This document shows, in pieces, positions 16,822-24,590 of a stretch of 64,000 nt of DNA. How positions within the stretch are numbered: the first letter of the stretch is position 1; each line of letters begins with the position of its first letter. The DNA comes from CAYZTY01 sp964444665 (GTDB lineage Bacteria > Planctomycetota > Phycisphaerae > Sedimentisphaerales > CAYZTY01). Under the pieces are notes generated by a model. The model made no database searches and was not told the DNA's origin. It saw nothing but the letters and a program-made list of their open reading frames with translations. The stretch covers positions 1 to 64,000 of the forward strand of contig CAYUIE010000006.1 in assembly GCA_964444665.1 (NCBI GenBank). The letters run 5' to 3'. Both the position numbers and the translations under genes were made by a program.

Positions 16822-18210
16822 TTAGTAATTTCCAAGAATTCTCATATCAACTACTTTGATGTTCTTTCTTCCTTTTCTCAGGGGTGGCCAAAAAACTTCA
16901 TCGCCTGTGGGGGCTCCTGTAAAGGAGTTCGTACCTTGATAAATTTTTCCACCATCATCCGAAAAATCTGGGCCTACACTGTAAAGCTCAAAGTCATCGT
17001 CCAGTTGGTTATATATCAAAGGACCTCGAGAAAATGGGTCGCGTGGTAAATCCTTCAAAAAACCTTCTTTGATAATTTCACCTAAACTAAAAGGATAACG
17101 GCTGTGATGTGTGTTAAAATCAAGGATTGCTAGTATAGTGGAAAAAGCTTCCTGCCTCATCTTTACCCTGTGATAAAAAATAGTGAAAGAATGCAAAGGC
17201 GGAATAAAGTAGTCACAATATCGCGGCATTTTATTATAATCTTCTTGAAATTCAATATATTGCTGTTCTGCATACCTGACTTTCCACGGTGGTTGCACCA
17301 CAATATCTTTATAATGAGTAATTATTGAGTCAACACGTGCGCGGACGTCTGATTCAGTGGGGCCCGTAACTGGTATCAGCAAGAAATTTAAGATGCTGGA
17401 ATTTTCGCAAGGATAAATAAATTCCCTAAAGCGCCCCCAATATAATCTGCCGATACCATTATCCTTGTGTATAAATGCCCGTTGAATTCTGTCATAACAA
17501 TCAAGTTTTTCAGCTTCAAGTCCAGGAGTATAAGAATCCAACTCAAATTGTTTTTGCCATTGTCTTTGCCATTTAGACAGGTCTGCCGACGGCAACTTAT
17601 AAACATCAATTATATCTATTGCAGTATCAAGAACACGCTGTCGTTCTAAAAGGCTGCTAATTTGCATCCTTAGAGGATAGTTCGGATTTGAACACTTAAT
17701 TCCATATCTCCACGCGGTAATCATATCTTCAAGAGTCGATTCGAAGTCACCATCGAAAGCTTCAAGTTTTGCTCGCCAAAAAAGACAATCACGCACCTTG
17801 ATTTCATTATCGAGACATTTTGATGATCCGCACACACTTCTGCTAGAGTTACGTTTAAGTTCCATCCATATGTAGTTGCTTTCACTTGCTTTTCTGAAAG
17901 CATCCAAAGTCTTGGAATTGTCAGCTAACCACTGCTTCAACAGTGATATTTCTGTATCATTCATTTCATGAGGCCAAAGTTCCCACGCTATATTGGCCGG
18001 CGCTTTCACATAAAGTTCTGAGGCCTCTATTAGATATTTATGCCCGTCTTTATTAGGGTCATAATCTGAGGGCTTGCTTAAAGCATTTATCTGCGATGAA
18101 TAATCTATTATAATTTCGGGTTTAGCCGTGAAAAATAAAATGGCTTTCAAAATCAGAATTGACACCATTAAAATAATAACAATTAAAAATGTGCGTCGTT
18201 TATTCTTCAT
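16822..18210 (-). CDS. Single-TM protein of unknown function, paralog 2
   Basis: 462 residues, paralogous to 15319-16758: basic start MKNKRR, one membrane segment (about 8-28), AILFFTAKPEII, then a helical extracytoplasmic body and the same C-terminal block (HSRYPFSLGEIIKEGFL, PRDPFSRGPLIYN, FELYSVGPDFSDDGG). It ends with GDEVFWPP, matched by DIVFWPVKR in its paralog. The start lies two bases after the stop of the 994-residue protein, so the two are almost certainly one transcript and may act together at the cell surface. Function not recognised. Confidence 0.78.
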   Translation of the reverse strand: MKNKRRTFLIVIILMVSILILKAILFFTAKPEIIIDYSSQINALSKPSDYDPNKDGHKYLIEASELYVKAPANIAWELWPHEMNDTEISLLKQWLADNSKTLDAFRKASESNYIWMELKRNSSRSVCGSSKCLDNEIKVRDCLFWRAKLEAFDGDFESTLEDMITAWRYGIKCSNPNYPLRMQISSLLERQRVLDTAIDIIDVYKLPSADLSKWQRQWQKQFELDSYTPGLEAEKLDCYDRIQRAFIHKDNGIGRLYWGRFREFIYPCENSSILNFLLIPVTGPTESDVRARVDSIITHYKDIVVQPPWKVRYAEQQYIEFQEDYNKMPRYCDYFIPPLHSFTIFYHRVKMRQEAFSTILAILDFNTHHSRYPFSLGEIIKEGFLKDLPRDPFSRGPLIYNQLDDDFELYSVGPDFSDDGGKIYQGTNSFTGAPTGDEVFWPPLRKGRKNIKVVDMRILGNY

Positions 18211-18212
18211 TT

Positions 18213-21197
18213 TCAGTTTCCTTGTTTGGTAAACGTTACCTGGTCATAACCATAATATCGCACTTTGCTAAGAATAAAACTACCCTTGTCATTATGTTTG
18301 CTTGCATAATCCTGGGCGTGCCAATAAGTAGTTCCACCGTCTCCTAACTGGTTCCAAATATCATAACTCCACTTTTGCCAATCATCATCCAGCATACCGA
18401 TAACCGAGTTCCAACTAACAAATAATTGGTCAAGAATAGGGACTTCATCGAAGTTTATCCAGTAGCGCGCCATGTCCGTATATTTGGCTTGAGAGCAGAT
18501 GTCGAGGTGAGCTATCCTAATTTGATTAGTCCAACCAAGACCGAGGGAACACATAGAATGTACCCTTTTACTTGTTTCCCACTTTCCAGGCAATTCCTCG
18601 TATGAGCTTGGGACGTTATTAGGATCACCGTAGTCTGACTTTTTATATGATACAACACTGTGCTTGGAAGAAAAGAAATATTTGCCGGAAAGTTTGAAAT
18701 TTGTCCTTTGCACTGTTTTTCCACCTTCAGATATGTTCGTACCTCCATGAGAAACCATGTAAACATAACTTATATTCGGCGAAGATAAAACGGAAGCAAA
18801 ATTTTCCCAGTTACATTGGTTCTTATAAAGTACTACATATGCTATACCTCTGCTTTCGCATACACGTATAATTTCTGCTACAGTTCTTTTTCTACAATTA
18901 AAGTGAAATCCTACAAAAGTGGTTTTAGGCAAAAAAATAGCAAATTTATACGAGGTACTTGGTTCGTATTTCTTACTTATGGCCTTTTTCCATATTTCTT
19001 CCCAAGATTCAGCACGAATCCCACCTGTGTGTTCTTCAATGACTAAGTCATAGATTTGACCATTAAACATGGTCCCAGGGATTATGAGATTTGGGCTTCC
19101 GGAAACTTGTTGCGACCAGACAGCTGAATTGTTCCAATCAACAAGTTTTATTAAAAGTTCGTTTGTGCCCAAGTAAATACCTGAAATCTTAAACGGCTCA
19201 TTTGGTTCAAAACTACCGCATACAGTCATACAGTTTAATGTGTTGTTGAAATCCACCATGACATTATCAGAAAGGGTGATATGGTCATTAGCATCAACAA
19301 CAACAGCTTTAAGGGAATGACTACCATTCCTGAAACTAAAGCTATCTATGCTGAGATATCCACCCTCGTCAAAATCCTCTATTTCTCCTATAAATCCTCC
19401 ATCAATGAAAATGAACGCTTGAGTTGTGTCATAATCAGAGCCTGAGATACCGACATCGATGTATCCGTTGTCTGAGTTTCCGTAAATGTGTATTTCTATA
19501 TTAGGATCCGCGTCTCCTGTTTGCTTCCATTCATTAGCAAGTAATGCAAAATCTGCAGAATTGACAAGCCCGTCATTATTCAAGTCTGGCTTATCATTAA
19601 AGAACCTTTCATCAACCTGTTTTTTCCATTGTTCTGCAAAACTGGCAAAGCTGTGAAAGCTAAAATAACCAAGCCAGTAGTCTGCTATAAAAACCAAATC
19701 TCCGAAATCAATAATATTGTCATTATTAAAATCCCAATGCCAAATTGCATAATTCTCTAGGTAATCAAATAACCAAAAGTCTATGAAAAGTGAAAGGTCA
19801 CTAAAATCAACTGTACGATCGTTGTTGAAGTCGGCTGTCAGTGTTGTCGAACCTGCATTTGAATAATTCCAGTTATTGTAATGAAAGCCAATGTCGGCGA
19901 CATTGGAATCGGGAGCCCCGTCACTTGACGTGGTTTTACCGAGCAGGTAAGGGGCATCATCGGGAATAGAAGAATTTACATATCCCGTATCTATGAGGTT
20001 GCAGTCCTGGAGCAAATGAAAAGGGCAATGTTGATAAGTGTTCACAAAGGGGTCTTCCGCCAGGATTTGAGGGTACACATCATCGAAAGGATTACCGGGA
20101 TTTTCGATAGCATAATTACCGTAATATCCGTGACAATATCTATAAGCTTCCAACATATAGCCATCCACCTGATTTAACGCATAAAAATAACTTGCGGCAA
20201 TAAGGTTGTTTCCCATAAGAACCGTCCCTACGTCGTTATAATCCTGAACTCCATGAATCCTTATGCCGCAATCCTGCCCCCAGCCGTAATAAAAATCACC
20301 GACTATCGTATTTTGCTCTAATGTTATATGCGTCTCGGTCGTAGGTGGTGCATAAGGGTCGTAAGACTCCATATATACTTCTATGCCGTCGCTGGAACAG
20401 TTGATGATTTGATTATTTATAACATCCGTCAAAAATGGGCCTTGCTGAAAAATTCCATCATAACAATACTCTATTTTGTTTCCAAAGAGAGGATGATTCA
20501 GTCTGATGCCCTCTATCCAGATTCCCTTTTCTGCAAAAAGGATATAGCAGTAATTTATCCTGCATTCCGGGGAGGCTGAAGCCTCAATCCTAATTGCAAA
20601 ATCATAATCCTGATGAGATGACTGCGCATCCGAAATAAACATTACACAATCATCAGGAGTACCCTCCGCGATTATCAAGCCGTTATTTCTGGCCTTTATC
20701 CACTTGGTACCGCTGGCAAAGGAAACCGTAACCCCCGGCAAAATCCGTAACATAGCATCTTCAACAGTAACCCTTCCATCAACGTGAACATCCTGGTCCC
20801 AGACAGTATTGGTGTTTATCGTAACGTTGCCGATGATTTCGATTGGTGCCAAATTCGCTTCTTTAACAGATACTTTTTCTGCTGTTTCAAATGTAGAAAC
20901 TGCTTCCCATGTAGCTGTTTTACCGATGTTTTTTACTCCAACAATTTTCCTGCCGACAAATTGCTTTTCAATTTTTAAATTCCTGATGGCCTTCTCACGG
21001 TCCATTGTGAATGCAGTTTTACCTTTTTCCAGGTCCCTTGGGCAAAATTTGCTGCTTTCTTCCTTCTCGGTTCTCTGATTTTCCCAGTATTGCTCTACGG
21101 TTGAACCTTTTTTGAGCAGTTTAAAAATTGGTGAGTTTGCAAAACAGATACCAGAACAAAACAGAAAAATAAAAATTATCCTCTTTGGTACTTTCAT
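18213..21197 (-). CDS. Secreted beta-helix / dockerin-repeat protein with caspase-fold-like C-terminus
   Basis: 994 residues. Residues 1-20 are a Sec signal peptide. About 120-430 looks like a right-handed beta-helix (repeated N-x-I/ITLEQNTIVG-type turns, parallel rungs). Three EF-hand-like dockerin repeats follow: DFNNDRTVDFSDL (456-468), DFNNDNIIDFGDL (489-501), DLNNDGLVNSADF (538-550). Next comes an Ig-like segment (about 565-660). The C-terminal 240 residues carry YMVSHGG (His817) and IAHLDICSQA (Cys901), the arrangement of the His-Cys dyad in clan CD proteases (CHAT, gingipain, caspase fold). That assignment is by motif spacing only. Two paralogous membrane-anchored proteins follow immediately in the operon. 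AT-rich composition differs from the backbone. Confidence 0.75.
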   Translation of the reverse strand: MKVPKRIIFIFLFCSGICFANSPIFKLLKKGSTVEQYWENQRTEKEESSKFCPRDLEKGKTAFTMDREKAIRNLKIEKQFVGRKIVGVKNIGKTATWEAVSTFETAEKVSVKEANLAPIEIIGNVTINTNTVWDQDVHVDGRVTVEDAMLRILPGVTVSFASGTKWIKARNNGLIIAEGTPDDCVMFISDAQSSHQDYDFAIRIEASASPECRINYCYILFAEKGIWIEGIRLNHPLFGNKIEYCYDGIFQQGPFLTDVINNQIINCSSDGIEVYMESYDPYAPPTTETHITLEQNTIVGDFYYGWGQDCGIRIHGVQDYNDVGTVLMGNNLIAASYFYALNQVDGYMLEAYRYCHGYYGNYAIENPGNPFDDVYPQILAEDPFVNTYQHCPFHLLQDCNLIDTGYVNSSIPDDAPYLLGKTTSSDGAPDSNVADIGFHYNNWNYSNAGSTTLTADFNNDRTVDFSDLSLFIDFWLFDYLENYAIWHWDFNNDNIIDFGDLVFIADYWLGYFSFHSFASFAEQWKKQVDERFFNDKPDLNNDGLVNSADFALLANEWKQTGDADPNIEIHIYGNSDNGYIDVGISGSDYDTTQAFIFIDGGFIGEIEDFDEGGYLSIDSFSFRNGSHSLKAVVVDANDHITLSDNVMVDFNNTLNCMTVCGSFEPNEPFKISGIYLGTNELLIKLVDWNNSAVWSQQVSGSPNLIIPGTMFNGQIYDLVIEEHTGGIRAESWEEIWKKAISKKYEPSTSYKFAIFLPKTTFVGFHFNCRKRTVAEIIRVCESRGIAYVVLYKNQCNWENFASVLSSPNISYVYMVSHGGTNISEGGKTVQRTNFKLSGKYFFSSKHSVVSYKKSDYGDPNNVPSSYEELPGKWETSKRVHSMCSLGLGWTNQIRIAHLDICSQAKYTDMARYWINFDEVPILDQLFVSWNSVIGMLDDDWQKWSYDIWNQLGDGGTTYWHAQDYASKHNDKGSFILSKVRYYGYDQVTFTKQGN

Positions 21198-21608
21198 CTT
21201 TACTTCTTCCTCAATTAAACTCCTGTGTAACTTCGACTGACATTACCCATTGTGTACTCATGGCACAAGTCTATGGATTTCTAGTGCGAAAATTCAATGT
21301 ATATAAAGTGTCCCCTCTCCTAATCCTTAACAATCAAGAAGCGAATCTTGGACGTTTAATGATGACAAAAAAATTAAAAATATACTTTTAATGGATTATT
21401 TGCTTGTGACGATGGGTAAAAGGCGGAGTTTTTAGTGTTAAATTGGGGAAGCCCTTCGACGCGCTACGCTTACTCAGGATAGGCAAAATGCAGCCTATGA
21501 TGAAGCGTTTTGTTGTTAAGTTGGGGGAATTTATTTGCGACCGCATATATCTACATAGCACAAAATGCGCAGGGGGGTAAGGGCCATTTCGGCAGAAAAA
21601 TAAAAAAA
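21198..21608. other. Gene-free region left of the mobile element
   Basis: 411 bases. Includes the upstream region of the 994-residue gene (an AGGAAGAAG ribosome site precedes its start) and, at about 21451-21480, CCCTTCGACGCGC...CTCAGGATAGG, a variant of the scrap seen near 14881. Short frames on either strand have no support. Confidence 0.6.
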
Positions 21609-21637
21609 TTCGGAAGTATATACTTGCCACACAAAAG
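21609..21637 (+). repeat. Left terminal inverted repeat of the element
   Basis: 29 bases starting TTCGGAAGTAT and ending CACAAAAG. It pairs with 24773-24801 with four mismatches (positions 12, 18, 19 and 21). Confidence 0.75.
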
Positions 21638-21706
21638 ATAGTATAATCATATCTGATATGAATATCACTATAAGTTATACAGGCAAAGATTTATTGAACA
21701 TTTCGC

Positions 21707-21734
21707 TTGATTTTGACGAATACTGTGTTATAAT
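21707..21734 (+). promoter_or_regulatory. Predicted sigma-70 promoter for the Panacea gene pair
   Basis: TTGATT (21707-21712), a 16-base spacer, then a perfect TATAAT (21729-21734). Predicted transcription start is about 21741, sixteen bases before ATG 21757 and its purine-rich GCGGAGG. Its position inside the longer possible reading frame argues for the 21757 start. Confidence 0.6.
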
Positions 21735-21756
21735 TCATTACGAACGAGCGGAGGAT

Positions 21757-22323
21757 ATGAGAGAGCAAGCACACCAAATAAGATTTCCATTTGAATCTAA
21801 TAAAGCTATACAGGCTGTTTTGTGGCTATTACATAGAAATAACGGCTCTATGGATAAACTTCAGCTTGTAAAGCTGTTATTTTATGCAGACCATAAACAT
21901 CTTATTGAATATGGACGCCCAATTCTGGGGGGAGAATATTTTGTATTGACACACGGCCCCGTTTGTTCTGAGCTTTTAGATATGCTCGATGGTATTCAGC
22001 AATCTGGCGTATCTAATTTACCTTTAAAGGCGCGGGGGCAATACGATATTATTGCTACTGAATCACCTGATAGGCAACTTCTTTCAGAATCAGATTTAAA
22101 TGCTCTTGATGAAATATACCGTGAGTATGGCCATATAGACAAATGGAAACTTAGAGATATGACTCACGAAATGTTGTCGTGTAAAAAAAACGAACTTCAA
22201 GGGGGAGAAAAGCGACACGCATTACCTTATGAGGATTTCTTTGAGGATTGTCCCGACGATGAATCAAAAAGGATGCTTCAAGTTATTCTTGATGAACAAG
22301 AAGCTTGGGCTGATTTGGTTTAA
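21757..22323 (+). CDS. Panacea (SocA-like) domain antitoxin
   Basis: The first gene of a probable type II toxin-antitoxin pair. The 188-residue protein carries the Panacea/SocA-like core AIQAVLWLLHRNNGSMDKLQLVKLLFYADHKHLIEYG, GGEYFVLTHGPVCSELLDML and the later LREMTHE-like helix (LRDMTHEM). Panacea antitoxins are known to neutralise many unrelated toxins, usually encoded next door. An in-frame ATG at 21658 would add 33 residues, but a good promoter and the purine-rich site lie inside that extension, so I place the start at 21757. The stop TAA overlaps the ATG of the next gene by one base, implying translational coupling. Confidence 0.8.
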   Translation: MREQAHQIRFPFESNKAIQAVLWLLHRNNGSMDKLQLVKLLFYADHKHLIEYGRPILGGEYFVLTHGPVCSELLDMLDGIQQSGVSNLPLKARGQYDIIATESPDRQLLSESDLNALDEIYREYGHIDKWKLRDMTHEMLSCKKNELQGGEKRHALPYEDFFEDCPDDESKRMLQVILDEQEAWADLV

Positions 22324-22754
22324 TGGAATTGCCTCCCCATCTTAAATTTCAAGGCATTTTAAAACAAGGACACGCATTTAAAGCAGAAGTTCAACGTGAT
22401 AAATATTCTCGATATTATTTCGTTCTGAATATAGACCCTCAAACTGATACCGCTTTGGTATTATTTACAAGCACAACAAAATTTGAAGACCATCGAAATT
22501 GTGTAGGGGGCGATAATGTTCATATTGTTTTATCGAAAGAGGATTATTCAGAATTTGAAGAATCTTGTTTAATTTGTTGTGACCGTCCTATTGTTATAAA
22601 CAAGACTAAACTGGAAAATTCTTTAGGCAAGCAACACTACCGGCTTTTGCAACCTCTCCCCTTGCCTGTGCTTAATAAACTACTGCAAGGCGTTTTAAAT
22701 AGTCCGGTTGTTGCTGGAGACGTCAAAAAAATGGTATTAGGGAGTGGAGATTAA
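22323..22754 (+). CDS. Putative toxin partner of the Panacea antitoxin, family unknown
   Basis: 143 residues: MELPPHLKFQGILKQGHAF, RYYFVLNIDPQTDTALVLFTSTTKFEDH, VHIVLSKEDYSEFEESCLICCDRPIVINKTKLEN, then a Leu/Pro-rich tail. The beta-rich middle, with RYYFVLN, VLFTSTT and a Cys/Asp turn, is loosely reminiscent of MazF/PemK-like barrels, but I see no diagnostic motif, so the family is left open. It begins on the last base of the antitoxin stop codon and ends one base before the stop of the convergent transposase. Toxin function is inferred from position only. Confidence 0.65.
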   Translation: MELPPHLKFQGILKQGHAFKAEVQRDKYSRYYFVLNIDPQTDTALVLFTSTTKFEDHRNCVGGDNVHIVLSKEDYSEFEESCLICCDRPIVINKTKLENSLGKQHYRLLQPLPLPVLNKLLQGVLNSPVVAGDVKKMVLGSGD

Positions 22755-23717
22755 CTAATGACAAACTGGCTGATAATATCTTAGTCTTTTACCGTCTGCG
22801 TTTTTAATTGCTGCTTTTATACGTTCACCATCATCGACCTTGCGTGTCATCCATCGAAACTCAAACTCTGACAAATACCGGTGCAAGTGCTTTTTTGATA
22901 CGGCGTGAAAAGTGCCGTAGATACCTCTCTTTAATAAAGCAAAGAGGCTTTCGACTGTATTTGTGGTATCTGTTCCACGTACATATACCTTGTGGCCGTG
23001 ATGTACTACGCCGTGTCCGCCAGTGAAAACCTTACCTACCCCCTTATAGACCGGAAATTCATCTGTAATAATTCTCGATGACAATTTAACATCCTGCCAG
23101 ATATTTTCTTTTAGTGTTTTGCTTGTAACGTTAGGAATTACACGCAAGCGGATATTACCATTGCGTTCAACCATTCCCAAGACCGGTGCTTTTTTTGTGC
23201 CGCGCCCTCTTTTGTTCTTGCCTTTATATCGGGGCTTGCCGCCAACATAAGTCTCGTCAATTTCTACTTCTCCGCCTAATTTTTCGCTGTAATTTGGCTC
23301 GGCCATAGCATATCGGATTCTATGCATTAGGAACAAAGCGGATTTATAGGTGAGATGACATTCTCTACTTATTTGCAAAGCACTAACACCCTTTTTGCTT
23401 GAACAGGCCGACCAAAAGGCAAAACACCAGACCCTTAAGGGTATCCGAGAATCTTCCATTATAGTCCCGATTCGGACAGTGAATTGTCGCTTGCACCCGT
23501 GACAACGCCATAAAAACCGCTTATTTCGGCCACCATCACTATCTTTAACCATAGCCACGTCTGTATCACCACAGCCCGGGCGCGGACAAGCAGGCATATT
23601 ACCCCATCTTTGTTTTTCTATAAACTCTACAGCGGCCTTTTCATCAATACAGGCTTTTGGTATTTCCCGAAGAATTTGGCTTTTTGCCTCACCTGATTTT
23701 CTTTGTTTCTTTCCCAT
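22755..23717 (-). CDS. IS1595-type (ISXO2-like) transposase
   Basis: A 320-residue DDE-type transposase. Residues about 40-80 are a zinc ribbon (CPRPGCGDTDV ... WRCHGCKRQFTVRIGT), then a helix-turn-helix (GVSALQISRECHLTYKSALFLMHRIR), then the catalytic core with IDETYVGGK (first Asp), RIITDEFPVYKG (second Asp) and TTNTVESLFALLKRGIYGTFH (Asn/Glu region). All the expected elements are present and the frame is intact, so it may be active. It is transcribed towards the Panacea pair; the two stop codons abut at 22754/22755. Its promoter (TTGACG, 16 bases, TATAAT) overlaps the partial terminal repeat at 23744-23757, a common arrangement in insertion sequences. Confidence 0.92.
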   Translation of the reverse strand: MGKKQRKSGEAKSQILREIPKACIDEKAAVEFIEKQRWGNMPACPRPGCGDTDVAMVKDSDGGRNKRFLWRCHGCKRQFTVRIGTIMEDSRIPLRVWCFAFWSACSSKKGVSALQISRECHLTYKSALFLMHRIRYAMAEPNYSEKLGGEVEIDETYVGGKPRYKGKNKRGRGTKKAPVLGMVERNGNIRLRVIPNVTSKTLKENIWQDVKLSSRIITDEFPVYKGVGKVFTGGHGVVHHGHKVYVRGTDTTNTVESLFALLKRGIYGTFHAVSKKHLHRYLSEFEFRWMTRKVDDGERIKAAIKNADGKRLRYYQPVCH

Positions 23718-23726
23718 TACTATTAA

Positions 23727-23754
23727 TTATACCACATCGTATCTGTGCGTCAAG
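23727..23754 (-). promoter_or_regulatory. Transposase promoter within a partial terminal repeat
   Basis: On the minus strand: TTGACG, 16 bases, TATAAT, ending about ten bases before the ATG. The -35 box lies in GTACTTGACGCACA, which matches GTACTTAACGCACA of the right terminal repeat at 24777-24790 in 13 of 14 positions. Confidence 0.6.
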
Positions 23755-23808
23755 TACAAAATTAAATATTTTTCTTGCAAAATACTTTCAGTAGTCGATA
23801 AATATATG

Positions 23809-23894
23809 TGCCCCTGCTCGGAGTCGAACCGAGATGGCCACGCGGGCCACGACAATCCAAGTGCCGCGTGTCTGCCAAATTTCACCACAGGGGC
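23809..23894 (-). tRNA. Class II tRNA, leucine-type body with UGG (Pro) anticodon
   Basis: 86 bases fold as a full cloverleaf: acceptor GCCCCTG/CAGGGGC, discriminator A, D arm GTG...CAC with a leucine-like AAATTTGGCAGA loop, anticodon stem CGGCA/TGTCG, loop CTTGGAT, variable-arm hairpin TGGCC/GGCCA with a five-base loop, T arm CTCGG/CCGAG with TTCGACT. The long variable arm, D loop and A73 are those of tRNA-Leu, but the seven-base loop gives anticodon UGG (complement at 23857-23859), which reads proline CCA/CCN codons. No other loop register pairs the stem. CCA is not encoded. It lies inside the mobile element, directly after a minus-strand terminator, so its expression is uncertain. Confidence 0.85.
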
Positions 23895-23898
23895 ACGG

Positions 23899-23937
23899 AA
23901 AAAAGGTTAGGCGCAGACATTAAGCCTGCACCTAACC
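23899..23937 (-). terminator. Minus-strand intrinsic terminator just before the tRNA
   Basis: GGTTAGG/CCTAACC (23905-23911 with 23931-23937) plus inner GCAG/CTGC, then TTTTTT on the minus strand (23899-23904). It would stop transcripts from the winged-helix gene at 24087-24479 a few bases before the tRNA. Confidence 0.7.
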
Positions 23938-23953
23938 CGTAGAGAGATTTTTC

Positions 23954-23982
23954 TTGACAGTGGTGGTCCCCGCGGCCATAAT
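23954..23982 (+). promoter_or_regulatory. Strong sigma-70 promoter of a predicted small RNA
   Basis: TTGACA (23954-23959), a 17-base spacer and CATAAT (23977-23982): a consensus -35 and near-consensus -10. No reading frame starts downstream before the terminator at 24043-24082. Confidence 0.65.
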
Positions 23983-23988
23983 ATGTAA

Positions 23989-24082
23989 TGTATGTTAATA
24001 AGATTTACGGGATTCCGTTCCATTAAAGAATCCTTTCAAGTTTGAGCCAGACGTGTTTACGGCACTGTCTGGCTCAGTTTTT
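23989..24082 (+). ncRNA. Predicted small RNA, about 95 nt
   Basis: Runs from the expected start of the promoter at 23954-23982 to the T tract after the hairpin at 24043-24076. It contains no credible coding sequence and matches no RNA family I recognise. The hairpin pairs TGAGCCAGAC with GTCTGGCTCA, followed by GTTTTT. It converges on the gene at 24087-24479 and ends just before that gene's stop codon. Prediction rests on promoter plus terminator only. Confidence 0.5.
24043..24082 (+). terminator. Intrinsic terminator, 10-bp stem
   Basis: TGAGCCAGAC (24043-24052) pairs with GTCTGGCTCA (24067-24076), 14-base loop, followed by GTTTTT on the plus strand. Confidence 0.75.
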
Positions 24083-24086
24083 AATA

Positions 24087-24479
24087 TTACTCCAACAAAG
24101 GTTGTTTGTTATCATTTTCCTGCTCTTTAAGGCAATATACGCCCCTTTTGAGCCTTACAAATGTCTTTTCGTCTTTTCTTAAAGACGAGGCAATCATAGG
24201 GGCAAGTCCATACTTTGATTTTGTCGTTACGCCTTTTATTTCAAGCTTTTTTGCTATGTCTGAAACTTCCATAGCGCGGCCAGTCTCTTTCATTAAAGCC
24301 ACTACTTGACTGTTAAGTGAATCACCGTTGCGCCTGCGGCTTCTAATAACAGGTTGGCTGTTGGGATTTTCCAGTTGTTTAAGATACGAGAGGATGCCTT
24401 CTTGGATACTGAGCTTTACTCTTAGGTCAGCAACTTTCTTCTCGACCTTAGCTACCTGTTCTGATATATTAACCTTCAT
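24087..24479 (-). CDS. Small winged-helix-like protein (130 aa), unknown function
   Basis: The first 45 residues form a heptad-like helix (EQVAKVEKKVADLRVKLSIQEGILSYLKQL). After a basic linker, residues about 60-118 resemble a HARE/winged-helix fold: LNSQVVALMKETGRAMEVSDIAKKLEIKG, then YGLAPMIASSLRKDEKTFVRLKRGVYCL. This suggests DNA binding, perhaps regulating the element. It lies within the inverted repeats, on the same strand as the transposase, separated from it by the tRNA and a terminator. AGGAGTCC precedes the ATG region. I do not recognise a named family. Confidence 0.7.
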   Translation of the reverse strand: MKVNISEQVAKVEKKVADLRVKLSIQEGILSYLKQLENPNSQPVIRSRRRNGDSLNSQVVALMKETGRAMEVSDIAKKLEIKGVTTKSKYGLAPMIASSLRKDEKTFVRLKRGVYCLKEQENDNKQPLLE

Positions 24480-24590
24480 AATTTAGGACTCCTAAATCAA
24501 TTTGGCGTGATAATATCATACTTATTTAATCGCGCCAATAGGGAAATTAGGTTTTAAGGAAAAATATTCACTTTTTTTTCAGGGCATTTT

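Noticed and set aside
21388..21630. 80-codon minus-strand frame
   Set aside because: It crosses the left terminal repeat and a repeat scrap; no ribosome site.
21624..21647. Promoter TTGCCA/TATAAT at the left terminal repeat
   Set aside because: The spacer is only 12 bases, too short for a sigma-70 promoter.
21658..21756. Longer N-terminus for the Panacea gene
   Set aside because: It contains the predicted promoter, and the start at 21757 has a purine-rich site; the extra 33 residues are not family-like.
23851..23866. Alternative anticodons (GGA, UUG) for the tRNA
   Set aside because: Shifting the loop register breaks the five-base-pair anticodon stem and removes U33.
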